Origin: an uncultured Porphyromonadaceae bacterium
Lineage (GTDB): Bacteria; Bacteroidota; Bacteroidia; Bacteroidales; Muribaculaceae
Assembly (NCBI GenBank): GCA_902491625.1
Contig: CABUIO010000016.1
Coordinates: 1 to 50,672 of the forward strand
DNA length: 50,672 nt
Direction: 5' to 3'
The position numbers and the translations under genes were made by a program. Below, one piece after another: positions 8,201-16,404 of this stretch. Under the pieces are notes generated by a model, which ran no database searches, was not told the DNA's origin, and saw only the letters and a program-made list of their open reading frames with translations. How positions within the stretch are numbered: position 1 is the stretch's first letter; the number at the start of each line of letters is the position of its first letter.

Positions 8201-8674
8201 TTTAGGGGTAAGAGAGAGGCGCGAGGGATACCGTGCGGGCATTGCGGTGGTGTCCTGGACGGATGTGCGGAAGCACTCCACATCCTCGATTATTTCGGCG
8301 TGTGCATGGTTTGTGGCGGAGAGTGTGTGCATGAATCCGGCGAAGTTTTCGCCACGGAGACGTTGCATTGCGGCAGCGATGTCGTCGAGGAGATCGAAAC
8401 GCGCAAGGGCTTCGGCCATTGCGGGGTCTGTGGCACCATGGAGGGATGAGGAGGCACGGCGGAGGACATGGAGTCGGACATTGCAGTCGGCACGTCGGGC
8501 GGCGTTGCCCTGCTGATGCCATTCAATGGCTTCAAATTCGACGAAGACGGCGGGAAGGGGGAATACGGAGCCTCCGGCGAAGTTGGCGCCGTTGTCGTTC
8601 CAGAGGTCTACGTAGTCTATAGTAGGGATTGTGAGGAGTTTCCGGGCTATTGCCATGAAGATCTGTTTACGCAT
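8180..8674 (-). CDS. tail-completion/terminator candidate, end of the minus late operon
   Basis: A 164-residue protein with LPAVFVEFEAIEWHQQGNAARRADCNVRLHVL, a pattern of beta-strands like that of tail-terminator or neck proteins (Mu gp37, lambda U types), then a helix with a FDLLDDIAAAMQRL motif and the end pointing to ATNHAHAEIIEDVECFRT. The function is inferred from this look and from its place after gpG. An internal Met at 8656 (MAIARK) is a possible alternative start. Its last codons run into the GAACCAT array, suggesting the repeat was acquired next to it. It is bracketed by two copies of the same 60-bp repeat. Confidence 0.75.
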   Translation of the reverse strand: MRKQIFMAIARKLLTIPTIDYVDLWNDNGANFAGGSVFPLPAVFVEFEAIEWHQQGNAARRADCNVRLHVLRRASSSLHGATDPAMAEALARFDLLDDIAAAMQRLRGENFAGFMHTLSATNHAHAEIIEDVECFRTSVQDTTAMPARYPSRLSLTPKMVPHGS

Positions 8675-8699
8675 ATAAGTGAGATTTAGAATGTTATTA

Positions 8700-8755
8700 T
8701 ATAGGGCTTATGAGGCCAATGGGGCTGATATTTTACGAACCATGGGGAACCATTT
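8700..8755. repeat. copy B of the intergenic GAACCAT repeat
   Basis: TATAGGGCTTATGAGGCC followed by a TATTTTACGAACCATGGGG segment closely matches the copy at 8100-8155. It holds two GAACCAT units (8737 and 8747), again 10 bp apart. A relative of the GGGC/ATGGGGC part recurs near 22530-22555 (AAGGCCCATAGGGCTGACGG). Confidence 0.75.
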
Positions 8756-8775
8756 TATGGGAGTGTGGGTAGAAT

Positions 8776-9267
8776 TTATTGCTTGAGGGATTTGTCGAGC
8801 TCGGCGGCGAAGCGTCGGAGGTTTCTGTCGATGGCGTCTTTGATGATGCGGCGTGTGTCGGGGCCGTCGCCGATGAACTGACGCTGCGGCACGGTCATAA
8901 CCTTGCCTGTTTTCATCAGGGCCATCCGTTTCCAGGCCTCGTCTTTTGTCCGCATGTATTTGTACCAGAAGAAGCGTTTCATTTTGTCGGTGACGGTTAT
9001 TTTGCCTCCCTCGTTGTGCAGGGCAGTGTAAGGGAGGGATGAGGAGAAGCGGACGCCGTTGCCCGAAACGACGCCCTGAGTGGAGCGTCGCATGGCACCG
9101 GAGACCATTAGCAGGGATCCGCGCGGATTGTCGTAGGCGCGGGGCTTCCATTTGTCGGAGAAAAAGCCCTTTCGCTCGAAGTTACGGTCAAACTCGTCGG
9201 AGAGATCGACGCGCATGTCATCGAGGATGTCGGCTTTTAATTTGAGGGGGTCAATTAAATCAGGCAT
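8776..9267 (-). CDS. virion morphogenesis protein, Mu gpG type
   Basis: A 163-residue protein of the phage tail-completion family (gpS/gpG). It has an N-terminal helix (residues 1-45), then PRGSLLMVSGAMRRST, SSLPYTALHNEGG around residues 76-88, and the C-terminal MTVPQRQFIGDGPD signature about 122-136. In Mu, gpG acts in head-tail joining. It lies downstream of the gpF homologue, with the structured RNA of the opposite strand filling the gap. The length agrees with the family. Confidence 0.88.
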   Translation of the reverse strand: MPDLIDPLKLKADILDDMRVDLSDEFDRNFERKGFFSDKWKPRAYDNPRGSLLMVSGAMRRSTQGVVSGNGVRFSSSLPYTALHNEGGKITVTDKMKRFFWYKYMRTKDEAWKRMALMKTGKVMTVPQRQFIGDGPDTRRIIKDAIDRNLRRFAAELDKSLKQ

Positions 9268-9272
9268 AAAAC

Positions 9273-9303
9273 TTTGTGTTTTGGGAAATTGTTATTAACT
9301 TTG
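9273..9303 (+). promoter_or_regulatory. consensus Bacteroidota promoter, reading against the late operon
   Basis: TTTG at 9273-9276 and TAACTTTG at 9296-9303 are separated by exactly 19 bp, the textbook Bacteroidota arrangement. It reads rightward, opposite to gpG and gpF, and predicts a transcript starting near 9309, the first base of a highly structured stretch. Confidence 0.8.
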
Positions 9304-9308
9304 CAGAA

Positions 9309-9470
9309 ACAAAAGCTCTGAGTGCAAACGTGGATTGCAGTTCCACGGTTTCGACACTCAAGGGTCTAAAGCCCGGCAACCTTGCACTGCCGGCAGGCAT
9401 AATAAAGCGTCTTTTCAAGTTATCCCGAGCGCAAGCACACCGGGGAGGCGACAGAAAAGGCGCTTTAGGT
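9309..9470 (+). ncRNA. structured non-coding RNA between gpF and gpG, on the opposite strand
   Basis: Helices seen: TGAGTG/CACTCA (9319-9324 with 9355-9360) enclosing CGTGGA/TCCACG (9329-9334 with 9342-9347); CCGGCA/TGCCGG (9373-9378 with 9388-9393); a 13-bp stem 9404-9416 with 9454-9466, including one pair that is G-U on this strand but C-A on the other; and inside it CCCG/CGGG (9424-9427 with 9441-9444). AGTGCAA (9321-9327) can also pair with TTGCACT (9382-9388), forming a pseudoknot or switch. The RNA fills the gap exactly, ending at the gpF stop codon. The G-U pair and the promoter both favour the plus strand. Family unknown to me; roles could be packaging, antisense control or regulation of the gpF toxin-like domain. 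Confidence 0.72.
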
Positions 9471-10730
9471 TTTGAAAAGGCGCATAATATAAAGGATGTC
9501 TGCATCTGCATTGCTCTTAACCTTAAATTGCACACGGAATCCGTTGTGGTCTGTTTCGTAGATTTTAAAGATTGAATCCGGATGGTTCTTACTTGTTTCG
9601 GAACCTATAAAACGCGCGGATTTAAACAACTCTTTAACTTGTTTGGCAACGATCAGCTTGGTTATATAGAGAGGATCATCCTTATACTTGCTGATACATT
9701 CGCCAAAGAATGTTTTGTTGAGAACCACACGAGATTTATCGTTATCATTAGCCAATATCAAGCGCTTGGAGGGGAATTTGGCGACCTGTACCTCAGTCAA
9801 GTTATCCTTAGCCCACTGTTTAAGGTCTTTTACCACAGCTTTGCGCTGCTCGCGTTGCTGCTCTTCACACATTTGTCCGATTACTTTTTTAGCGTCATGG
9901 GGCGCTTTGAAATACGGGTGCCGGGGCGGGAAAAGTTTGAGATCCTTGCCAGGGTTGAATCGGAAAATCTGCTGCCGGGCTGCTTCGGTGCAGTTTTTGC
10001 CCCGGAGCATGGAGAGTTTCGGGTCACTCTGTGGATATTTGCCCTTGCGGACCTGTACGGCGGTGCATCGGCAGTTCCAGCCGTTTGGGGGCAGATAGTG
10101 GTCCCAGAAGGGATCGGAGGGAGGCAGCGTGGTACCGTGGAGAATCGCGTGGTCCTCACGGACACGGTCGTCCTGAGCGGTGCGGTACTGCAGGTCGTAG
10201 CGGTCGCCGTCCTTTTCAATCTGCTGCCAGCGCGAGGCCATAATGGAAGCGCCGACGGCGTGGTTATATTCCGCATAGAGGTAATTGTGATTATAACGGT
10301 CATTGACCTTGGCTACATCGCGGCGGAACGTCTCAAATGGCTTAATGCTGCCGTCAGGATCGAGGAGGGAAAGTCCTACCTCGCGCAGAGTGTGGTAAGC
10401 CTTAAATCCGGAGAAAACAAAGGCATTGTTTTCGAGGGCATGGCGCACAGTTTCGGGGACCTCATGGGGAACACCGGAGGCAATGGCGGTCTGCAGCTGC
10501 TTCAAAGTTTCGGCAATGAGGCGGCGAGCTTCGGGCGTGTTGAGCTGCGAGGCATCGAATCCGCGGGCGCCATAAACCATGCCGGCGGCGTCAAAAAAGG
10601 CCGTGTCGTCAAATCCGGGGCCGGGAGTCCCGGCAGACAGGCTAATCAAGTCGTCTTCATACAACGAACCCAGAGCGGCGTTAAACGCGCGATATGAGCG
10701 GCGCAGCCCCGCCGTGTCAGCCAGACGCAT
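9465..10730 (-). CDS. Mu gpF-type minor head protein with a C-terminal nuclease-like extension
   Basis: 421 residues. The N-terminal two thirds hold the gpF head-morphogenesis domain, with the late motif HAILHGTTLPP…PPNGWNCRCTAV around residues 195-235. After a linker (FPPRHPYFKAPHDAKKVIGQ) comes a basic alpha/beta domain of about 110 residues (from about 305 to the end). It resembles the phage Barnase-EndoU-ColicinE5/D-RelE-like (PBECR) nuclease domains known to be fused to gpF in Bacteroidales Mu-like prophages. Mu gpF itself lacks it. Such domains are predicted to be RNases carried in the virion. The gpF call is firm and the nuclease call tentative. Confidence 0.87.
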   Translation of the reverse strand: MRLADTAGLRRSYRAFNAALGSLYEDDLISLSAGTPGPGFDDTAFFDAAGMVYGARGFDASQLNTPEARRLIAETLKQLQTAIASGVPHEVPETVRHALENNAFVFSGFKAYHTLREVGLSLLDPDGSIKPFETFRRDVAKVNDRYNHNYLYAEYNHAVGASIMASRWQQIEKDGDRYDLQYRTAQDDRVREDHAILHGTTLPPSDPFWDHYLPPNGWNCRCTAVQVRKGKYPQSDPKLSMLRGKNCTEAARQQIFRFNPGKDLKLFPPRHPYFKAPHDAKKVIGQMCEEQQREQRKAVVKDLKQWAKDNLTEVQVAKFPSKRLILANDNDKSRVVLNKTFFGECISKYKDDPLYITKLIVAKQVKELFKSARFIGSETSKNHPDSIFKIYETDHNGFRVQFKVKSNADADILYIMRLFKT

Positions 10731-10750
10731 AGTCCGGTCTTTCGCGGGGC

Positions 10751-11998
10751 TCAGTCGAAAAAACGGTCGGGCTGTGTCTTGCTTTCGCGTGGCTTGTCGA
10801 TGGTGACGCCGTATTTGTCGGTGAAATAGTCGGCGGGGATCTCATAATACTCCAGGAGGAGGCGTTCGATCTCGCGCTGTTCGGCGGGGGTGTAGCTTGC
10901 GGCATTGTTCCAGACGAAGCGCTTGCCCTTGACCGGGAATCCGTGGGCCGCCATGAGCGGGAGCAAGCGGCCGTTGATGATATAACCGGCCATTGTGGCG
11001 TCGGCCTCGGTGGTGCGCTCAAAAATTTCAAGATGGACCTCAGACTGAGAGAGAGAGGATCCGGAGTCGATTGTCATGGTCTGATTGAGGATGACCTTCG
11101 AGAGCTCTGAATTGCAACGGTCGACGCGACGGTCAAAGACGTTGTAGGCGTCGCCCCGGCTGCTCTCCTTGATCTCGATGTTTGTGCCCTCGGGAAAGAG
11201 ACCCCAGAAGGCAGCACCCATGTTTTCGAGGGCGCTTTCCACCCTGGCGCGTTCGGAAGCGTCGGGGCTTGAGGTTGTCGCGATGCGCATGGGCTGGCCG
11301 AAAATCTCGCCGAACATATCCCAGAACGTGAGCATATTCTTTTTGCTGATGTAAGAGCAGGCGCATTTGAGGAGGAGTCCGAGGTCGCGGGGCTTCCCGA
11401 CCTCGACGCACCAGTTGGCATATTCGCCTTCGCGGAAAGGGATTCCGCCGCGCCAGTCGTCGCCGGGGTTAATGACCACGCGGCCATATTCGGGAACCAC
11501 ATGCTTGCGGGGGACGAGCTCGACAGCGTCGTAGCGCATGGAGCCGCTGTCGGCAGTGACGGGGTCGCCGAGCTGAATTAGTGAGTGGCCCCAGTATGAG
11601 GCATCAAGGACATAACCGAGAAAATCGGCGAACCATTCCTGCTGGAGGAGTTCTGTAGCTGCGACATCCTCCTTACCGTCTGCGTCGACGAGCCTGAAAT
11701 CTTTTTGCAGTACCTTACCCTTTCGCTGTGCGATACATCCTGAGAGATGGGCGTCGAGGACACAGTCGGCATAGATGTCGTATAGGCGCTGACGGTTTGG
11801 GTTCTCGTAATCGATTGCGACCTGATGGGCGCTGCGCCAGTCGTCGACGTCCTTTTTTGTGAGGGTGTCGGTCTGTCGGAGGAGCTGAGCCGTGATCCTG
11901 AGTCCTTTTTTGCCGGAGGCCATGCGCGCCAGCGACATAACTTCGGCGCGTGTGGGGCGGTCGAGCCATTGGCGTATGCTTGTGATTAGATTGCTCAT
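10751..11998 (-). CDS. portal protein, Mu gp29 / DUF935 type
   Basis: A 415-residue portal-fold protein. It shows the DUF935 features: an N-terminal LITSIRQWLDRPTRAEV helix, YDIYADCVLDAHLSGCIAQRKG around 70-92, a YWGHSLIQLG stretch near 130-140, KKNMLTFWDMFGEIFGQPMRI near 225-245 and a C-terminal ERLLLEYYEIPADYF. It forms the dodecameric DNA channel at the head vertex. It is followed on the same strand after 20 bases by gpF, as in Mu, but here baseplate genes come first in the operon. Confidence 0.92.
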   Translation of the reverse strand: MSNLITSIRQWLDRPTRAEVMSLARMASGKKGLRITAQLLRQTDTLTKKDVDDWRSAHQVAIDYENPNRQRLYDIYADCVLDAHLSGCIAQRKGKVLQKDFRLVDADGKEDVAATELLQQEWFADFLGYVLDASYWGHSLIQLGDPVTADSGSMRYDAVELVPRKHVVPEYGRVVINPGDDWRGGIPFREGEYANWCVEVGKPRDLGLLLKCACSYISKKNMLTFWDMFGEIFGQPMRIATTSSPDASERARVESALENMGAAFWGLFPEGTNIEIKESSRGDAYNVFDRRVDRCNSELSKVILNQTMTIDSGSSLSQSEVHLEIFERTTEADATMAGYIINGRLLPLMAAHGFPVKGKRFVWNNAASYTPAEQREIERLLLEYYEIPADYFTDKYGVTIDKPRESKTQPDRFFD

Positions 11999-12010
11999 TT
12001 TCGAGAATAA

Positions 12011-12586
12011 TTAATGGTTTACTTTTTCGTTTTCGTAGTCGGCACGGGTGGAGGGTGTAAGCTTAGCGGCGAACCAGTCGGCGGCGGCAGTTTTGAGAGC
12101 GGCGCCTCCGTCCTGAGAGACCGGGGTCCAGGCGGCTACGGCTGCCTTGAGTCTGTTGAGATCGTTTTCGATCAGATTGAGGCGTTTGGTGAGGCCGTCG
12201 ACGCAGACGAGACCGCCGAGACCGCCGCCATTGAATGTAATGTATGGGGCATCGAATCGGATTCCGTCGGCGTCCATGATGGCGGAGGCACCGCCGATGA
12301 CAATTTCGGCAGACTCGATTTTTTCAGAGAGGAGGACGACCCCGGCGGCACCGTCGGCGATGAAACCGACGACCACGAAGCTGCCGACCTGGGGGAAGAC
12401 ACAGATTCCGTCGGCACCCTGCTGATTTGCCTGGAGGTTGACACCGAGAAGAGGCGCTCCCTCGTTGAGAGGTGTGCAGTCGACGGTGCGGGCTTTTTTG
12501 TCGACAGCGTCGACGGTGCAGACGAGAGCAGCCGTTTCGCCGTCGGGACGGGCGAGCTGCCTGATTATGTTTCTTAAGTCTGACAT
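12011..12586 (-). CDS. baseplate spike protein, gpV/gp45 type
   Basis: About 191 residues from the Met at 12586 (MSDLRNIIRQL), preferred over the far start at 12619, which adds a hydrophobic leader that overlaps the preceding gene. It has the OB-fold part (VDAVDKKARTVDCTPL), the VCVFPQVGSFVVVGFI motif near 65-80 and beta-helix-like repeats to IRFDAPYITFNGGG, then a C-terminal helix. In contractile tails this trimer is the membrane-piercing tip under the hub. It lies between the hub and the portal gene, which is not the Mu order. Confidence 0.85.
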   Translation of the reverse strand: MSDLRNIIRQLARPDGETAALVCTVDAVDKKARTVDCTPLNEGAPLLGVNLQANQQGADGICVFPQVGSFVVVGFIADGAAGVVLLSEKIESAEIVIGGASAIMDADGIRFDAPYITFNGGGLGGLVCVDGLTKRLNLIENDLNRLKAAVAAWTPVSQDGGAALKTAAADWFAAKLTPSTRADYENEKVNH

Positions 12587-12615
12587 AAGTCTGATAAGTC
12601 TGATAATTCCAATAA

Positions 12616-13569
12616 TCAAGCGACGCGGAGGCCGAGGGTAATTTCCTGCCGGAATCCGCTGTCGCCGTATCTGATCACAACTTTCCGAACCTGGTAGACG
12701 CCCATCCTTGTGCCGTCAATTATCAGTCCTACGGCGTCAAGGAGATCGACGAGTCTAAACCCGAAAGTCGTAAAGGAGCCGGTCAGGCCGTCGCGTTTGA
12801 GACGTTTTATCTCCTGGAGCGCCCAGGCCTTAAGCTCCGGTTCAGTCTTGTTGTAGGTGTGGATAGTGCGGTGTTCGCCGTCGCTGTCGCCGACCTCAAT
12901 CTTTATTTTCTTATTGTCGGGAAGGAGGCTGACCGCCTTGACACGCAGGCGCATATTTTCTGCCTTTTGCTGCCGGAGGCTCTGGTCTGAAATGATGTTG
13001 AGCCCTGTTTTGAACACCTGCGCCGGGGTGGCGTCTCGTTCAAAGAGCACGCCGCAGTAAAGGACAGGCTCGCCGTCCTCATAGCGAAAAAATGAACGGA
13101 CGCCCTGTTCTGATAGTTTGCCGAGCAGAGAGGCCACGGTATCGGCTGTGACGCGGTATGCACCGAGGGACTGTTCGCCCATGATGTTGAGGCGGTAAGG
13201 AATGCCCTGATCGCGGAGCAATGTTTCGATGGATACGGAGCGGTATGCCTTTTTGACTGTCGGCATCTGCTTGAGGCGGAACATGTCGTCCTCACAGGTG
13301 ATCACGACGGGAGTCTTGAGGCTGACGTCCCGGACCCAGCCGACAAAAGCGAGCCGGAGGTTGTCATCGTAGCCCAGGGATATGCGCACGCTGTCGCCGC
13401 GTCGCACCGGGATCTCGACCGCACCGTTCCACTTCAATTTTTTAGGTAGTGTGATCCGGGCTTCGGCCGTTAGCTGTGCGGTGTCGCGAGAGATCTCGAC
13501 TGCAGAGACAAAGTCGAGCGTCCAAGAACGCTCTCCCCTGATCTCGACTTTTGCGCAGAGAATGAACAT
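12616..13569 (-). CDS. baseplate hub protein, gpD/gp44 type
   Basis: 317 residues with the late-control gpD/T4 gp27 pattern: an N-terminal WTLDFVSAVEISRDTAQLTAEARITLP strand region, DSVRISLGYDDNLRLAFVGWVRDVSLKTPVVITCED (residues about 60-95) and later AENMRLRVKAVSLLPDNKKIKIEVGDSDGEHRTIHTY and the C-terminal RKVVIRYGDSGFRQEITLGLRV. It forms the trimeric hub between tail tube and spike. It slightly overlaps the next gene, indicating translational coupling. Confidence 0.85.
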   Translation of the reverse strand: MFILCAKVEIRGERSWTLDFVSAVEISRDTAQLTAEARITLPKKLKWNGAVEIPVRRGDSVRISLGYDDNLRLAFVGWVRDVSLKTPVVITCEDDMFRLKQMPTVKKAYRSVSIETLLRDQGIPYRLNIMGEQSLGAYRVTADTVASLLGKLSEQGVRSFFRYEDGEPVLYCGVLFERDATPAQVFKTGLNIISDQSLRQQKAENMRLRVKAVSLLPDNKKIKIEVGDSDGEHRTIHTYNKTEPELKAWALQEIKRLKRDGLTGSFTTFGFRLVDLLDAVGLIIDGTRMGVYQVRKVVIRYGDSGFRQEITLGLRVA

Positions 13570-13594
13570 TGGCTAAACAGTGTTTAAAGGGTGT

Positions 13595-14017
13595 TCAATA
13601 GTCGTATCTGTTGGGTTTCATGCTTCCGAACCGGACGGGGTTGCAGGCATCGGGGTCGTCGCCGTCCGGAGAGATATATAGGGGAAGATCGGGGGAAGCC
13701 TTTGAGCTCTGGACATCGCGGAGCCATTTGACAGCGTCGTTGTAGAGGCATTCGCGTCGTTCGTGTCCCATGTTCTGAGGGAGGCGGTGGATCATAAGCC
13801 AGAGGGCGATGTTGACAGCGCACTGCACAAGCATCGCGTTGCGGTCAGAACCGGTTGCGGCGAATGCGCTGCGGATGTCGTAGCGGCTGCGGAGGTATGA
13901 TGCAATCTGTTCGAGAGCGGCGTCCTCGGCGATGCGTCTGACTTCGGGGGAATCCGTGATCTGCTGAAACTCGAAGTCGTCGCAGACACTTCTGTAGTCG
14001 TCGATTGTCAGGAACAT
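13595..14017 (-). CDS. head-tail connector, Mu gp36 / DUF1320-like
   Basis: 140 residues, starting FLTIDDYRSVCDDFEFQQIT, with a central all-helical part (DAALEQIASYLRSRYDIRSAF and CAVNIALWLMIHRLPQN) characteristic of the gp36/DUF1320 connector fold, and a tail ending MKPNRYDY. The family binds below the portal in Mu-like phages. The start codon overlaps the stop of the 82-residue gene upstream, so the two are coupled. Confidence 0.8.
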   Translation of the reverse strand: MFLTIDDYRSVCDDFEFQQITDSPEVRRIAEDAALEQIASYLRSRYDIRSAFAATGSDRNAMLVQCAVNIALWLMIHRLPQNMGHERRECLYNDAVKWLRDVQSSKASPDLPLYISPDGDDPDACNPVRFGSMKPNRYDY

Positions 14018-14265
14018 TACCGAGAAGTTTTAGGGGTTGCCTCATAGATCGCGATTCTGCGGGCCTTATCGGCCGTGAGGCCGGGGAAGCGCTTTTTGCG
14101 GATCAACTTCTTGAGGCCCTGCATGGAAACGCAGACAGGGCGCCCCTGATAGACGAGCACCAGGAACTTTTTGCGGTAGAGATCCGCAGATCGGCGAGCC
14201 TGGCGGATCGCACGTTTTTTGCGCCGGTCGAAGAGGATGGCGCGGAGATAGTCGAGAATCACCAT
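14017..14265 (-). CDS. small basic protein between terminase and connector
   Basis: 82 residues, very rich in Arg and Lys (RRKKRAIRQARRSADLYRKK), with a central FLVLVYQGRPVCVSMQGLKKLI strand-helix part. The start lies seven bases inside the end of the terminase gene and its stop overlaps the next start, so it is translated as part of the set. A nucleic-acid-binding or packaging accessory role fits but is not shown. Family unknown. Confidence 0.75.
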   Translation of the reverse strand: MVILDYLRAILFDRRKKRAIRQARRSADLYRKKFLVLVYQGRPVCVSMQGLKKLIRKKRFPGLTADKARRIAIYEATPKTSR

Positions 14266-15872
14266 AATGTATTTTTAGCTGTTTTCCTCATGCCGAAAGA
14301 GGGGGTGAATGATTGTACGCGCGTGTCGCGCTGGAGGATCCAGATAGCGCCCTCGTCGGCATCGGGGGCGTCGTCGTGGCCGCGCATACCTTTTTCAAAA
14401 GCAAGGGTCTGGTCAATGCCGGCGAGCATGTCGGGGTCGTCGCGCTGGGAGTCGTCGTAGGTGACAAATCCGCGCTCCCACAGAGGGCTGACGGCTTCGA
14501 CGCGCTGGAACTTGTCGGGCTTTTTGCGCTTGTCGCCTGTGATGGGGAGCTGGTAGCCGCGCAGTTCTCCCTCGCGGCGGAACTCGTCGAGGATGGTGTC
14601 CTGCATGAAATTGGCCTCCATATACCAGCGCACGGCAATGCCCCGGGCGCGCGCCCATTCGTAGAGGTCGTAACACCAGCGGACCATCTCGGCCACGGAG
14701 CACTGCCGGACAAAGGCGCGGAGGTGCCAGAGCTGGGAGCCGACCTTGCCCCAGAGCTTGGCAGCCTTAAAGTCGTTTTTGGTGGAGCCCTTGAAGCTGG
14801 GGTCGATATAGAGGACAATTTCGGAGAATCTGGACCAGGCCGGGCGTTTGCCCCAGCGGATCCACTCGTTGCGGAACACGGCGCCCTCGATGATGGGGTT
14901 GTTCATGTATTCCTTCTGAAACGCGCGATACCCGGCGACAGCTTCGATCTGTCGCACTTCGTGGGGGGTCCATTTGGCGGCCCATGAGATATTACCGTCG
15001 CGGTCGTAGATGTTCACGCGGGTAACGTGCACAGTCTTAATCTCGCACCACTTGGCAAGGACGGAATTTTTGGCAATGAGGTTTCCGACCATGAAAAAGC
15101 GTCCGCGTCCGCCGTCGAGAGTGCCGAACAGAGCTGAGCGCACCCAGTCGAACAGTTTAGAGACACGGGCGGGACTTTCCACCAGTTCGTCATCGTCGAG
15201 GTCGTCGATCACGACATAATCCGGACGGTGTGAGCGGTAGCGCAGACCGCGCGGGGACTGACCGCGGCCACGGGCAAAAAACGCCACTCCGGAACGGGTT
15301 ACAAACTCGCCCTCTTCCCCTGATCCGGCGTTGTACTGTTCGCCGAAATCGGCGATGTAGCGTTGGTTGTACTGCAATTCAGCCTGAATGTCGCCGAGCA
15401 GTGTTTTGGCGTTGTCCTCGGACTTGCCGACCAGCACCATGACGTTAATTTGCCTCCCCTTCGGTCGGCCAGCTTCGCAGTCGCGCCCCTTGACTTTTGC
15501 AGTGCCGAAAATCTCAGCGCCGAGAATGTCCCACGCCATAAGCCACATGGGGATAAATACGTCCATATTGGTGGATTTGGCGGCGCCACGATGCCAGACG
15601 AACCCGGCCTTGAGGTTGCGGTTTTTCCTGATTTTGTTGGCGGCGTCTATGTGGAACGGCGCGCAGGGGGTGGACTGCCCTGTTTCGGGGTTTTCGGTCC
15701 AGTGGGGGAAATAGTGATCTACGAAATCGGCATAATCAAGCAGCAGCCGGCGCAGACGCGCAAGGCGCTGCTCGGCTGTTTCGTTGATGTTTGCGACAGT
15801 GGTGGCCTGGACCGTCTCACAGTGCTGTTTCCACTTTTCGCGTGCTTTTAATATTTCCGCTTTCGTAGCCAT
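14259..15872 (-). CDS. terminase large subunit, Mu gp28 type
   Basis: 537 residues. The ATPase part has a Walker A-like WHRGAAKST (about residues 94-102), a coupling segment NVMVLVGKSEDNAKT, and Walker B YVVIDDLDDDE around 218-228. The RNase H-fold nuclease part shows LYIDPSFKG near 353-361, WYMEANFMQDTILDEF near 415-430, and the last acidic residue in HDDAPDADEGA near 498-508. It pumps DNA into the prohead and cuts it; in Mu-like phages the cut lies in host DNA beside the integrated copy. Two genes of one packaging unit start the minus late operon. Confidence 0.95.
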   Translation of the reverse strand: MATKAEILKAREKWKQHCETVQATTVANINETAEQRLARLRRLLLDYADFVDHYFPHWTENPETGQSTPCAPFHIDAANKIRKNRNLKAGFVWHRGAAKSTNMDVFIPMWLMAWDILGAEIFGTAKVKGRDCEAGRPKGRQINVMVLVGKSEDNAKTLLGDIQAELQYNQRYIADFGEQYNAGSGEEGEFVTRSGVAFFARGRGQSPRGLRYRSHRPDYVVIDDLDDDELVESPARVSKLFDWVRSALFGTLDGGRGRFFMVGNLIAKNSVLAKWCEIKTVHVTRVNIYDRDGNISWAAKWTPHEVRQIEAVAGYRAFQKEYMNNPIIEGAVFRNEWIRWGKRPAWSRFSEIVLYIDPSFKGSTKNDFKAAKLWGKVGSQLWHLRAFVRQCSVAEMVRWCYDLYEWARARGIAVRWYMEANFMQDTILDEFRREGELRGYQLPITGDKRKKPDKFQRVEAVSPLWERGFVTYDDSQRDDPDMLAGIDQTLAFEKGMRGHDDAPDADEGAIWILQRDTRVQSFTPSFGMRKTAKNTLW

Positions 15873-15875
15873 GCG

Positions 15876-16346
15876 TTAAAAACTTTCTTTGAGCTTTTCG
15901 GAAATGAAAAGATCGTGATAATGGTTAATGGTCTTGAGGAGTTCGGGGGTGACGTTAGGGTCGAAGCTCATGCGGTATTGCAGCCATTTGCTGAAAGCCA
16001 TAAAGACCTCGATGACATCGACGACGGATGTCTTTTTGTCGAGGCGTTCGACAGTGGCGGCGAACTTGACGAGCTTGTCGGCACTCGCGGCCGTTTTCTC
16101 CGGGGAGGGGTCGGTGGCCAGATCCTCCAGGAGCACATTGATGCTGTTGAGGATCTTGTTGACCAGTTCCGGGCGCGTGATGTTAGCGGCAGCACGGGCC
16201 TGTTCCCATCCGCCGTCGGCGACCCATTTTGAGACAGTCTGGGGAGAGACGCCTACTTTTTCGGCGATGGACTTCTGGGGTTCACCCTGCATGAAGAGCA
16301 GCCGGGCATGTTCGCGCTGCTGCTCACGATCTTTTTTAGTAGCCAT
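15876..16346 (-). CDS. terminase small subunit, gp27-like
   Basis: 156 residues. The N-terminal half has a clear helix-turn-helix (KSIAEKVGVSPQTVSKWVADGGWEQAR, residues about 23-50) typical of terminase small subunits, followed by a helical oligomerisation domain. It ends three bases before the large subunit. By family it recognises the packaging start on phage DNA and stimulates the large subunit. It is the first gene of the minus late operon, next to the divergent promoter region. Confidence 0.9.
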   Translation of the reverse strand: MATKKDREQQREHARLLFMQGEPQKSIAEKVGVSPQTVSKWVADGGWEQARAAANITRPELVNKILNSINVLLEDLATDPSPEKTAASADKLVKFAATVERLDKKTSVVDVIEVFMAFSKWLQYRMSFDPNVTPELLKTINHYHDLFISEKLKESF

Positions 16347-16404
16347 TCATAATGAAAAAAATGTAAAAGGATTGAGGCCGGAGCATTAACGACGGCCTTC
16401 TTGA

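Noticed and set aside
9361..9400. SAM-I riboswitch, because of CCCGGCAACC
   Set aside because: The string is part of a local CCGGCA/TGCCGG hairpin, the other S-box core elements are not in order and no methionine gene follows.
9276..9575. 99-residue plus-strand frame after the promoter at 9273-9303
   Set aside because: It starts before the predicted transcription start, runs into the antisense of gpF and has no recognisable domain; the RNA structure explains the region better.
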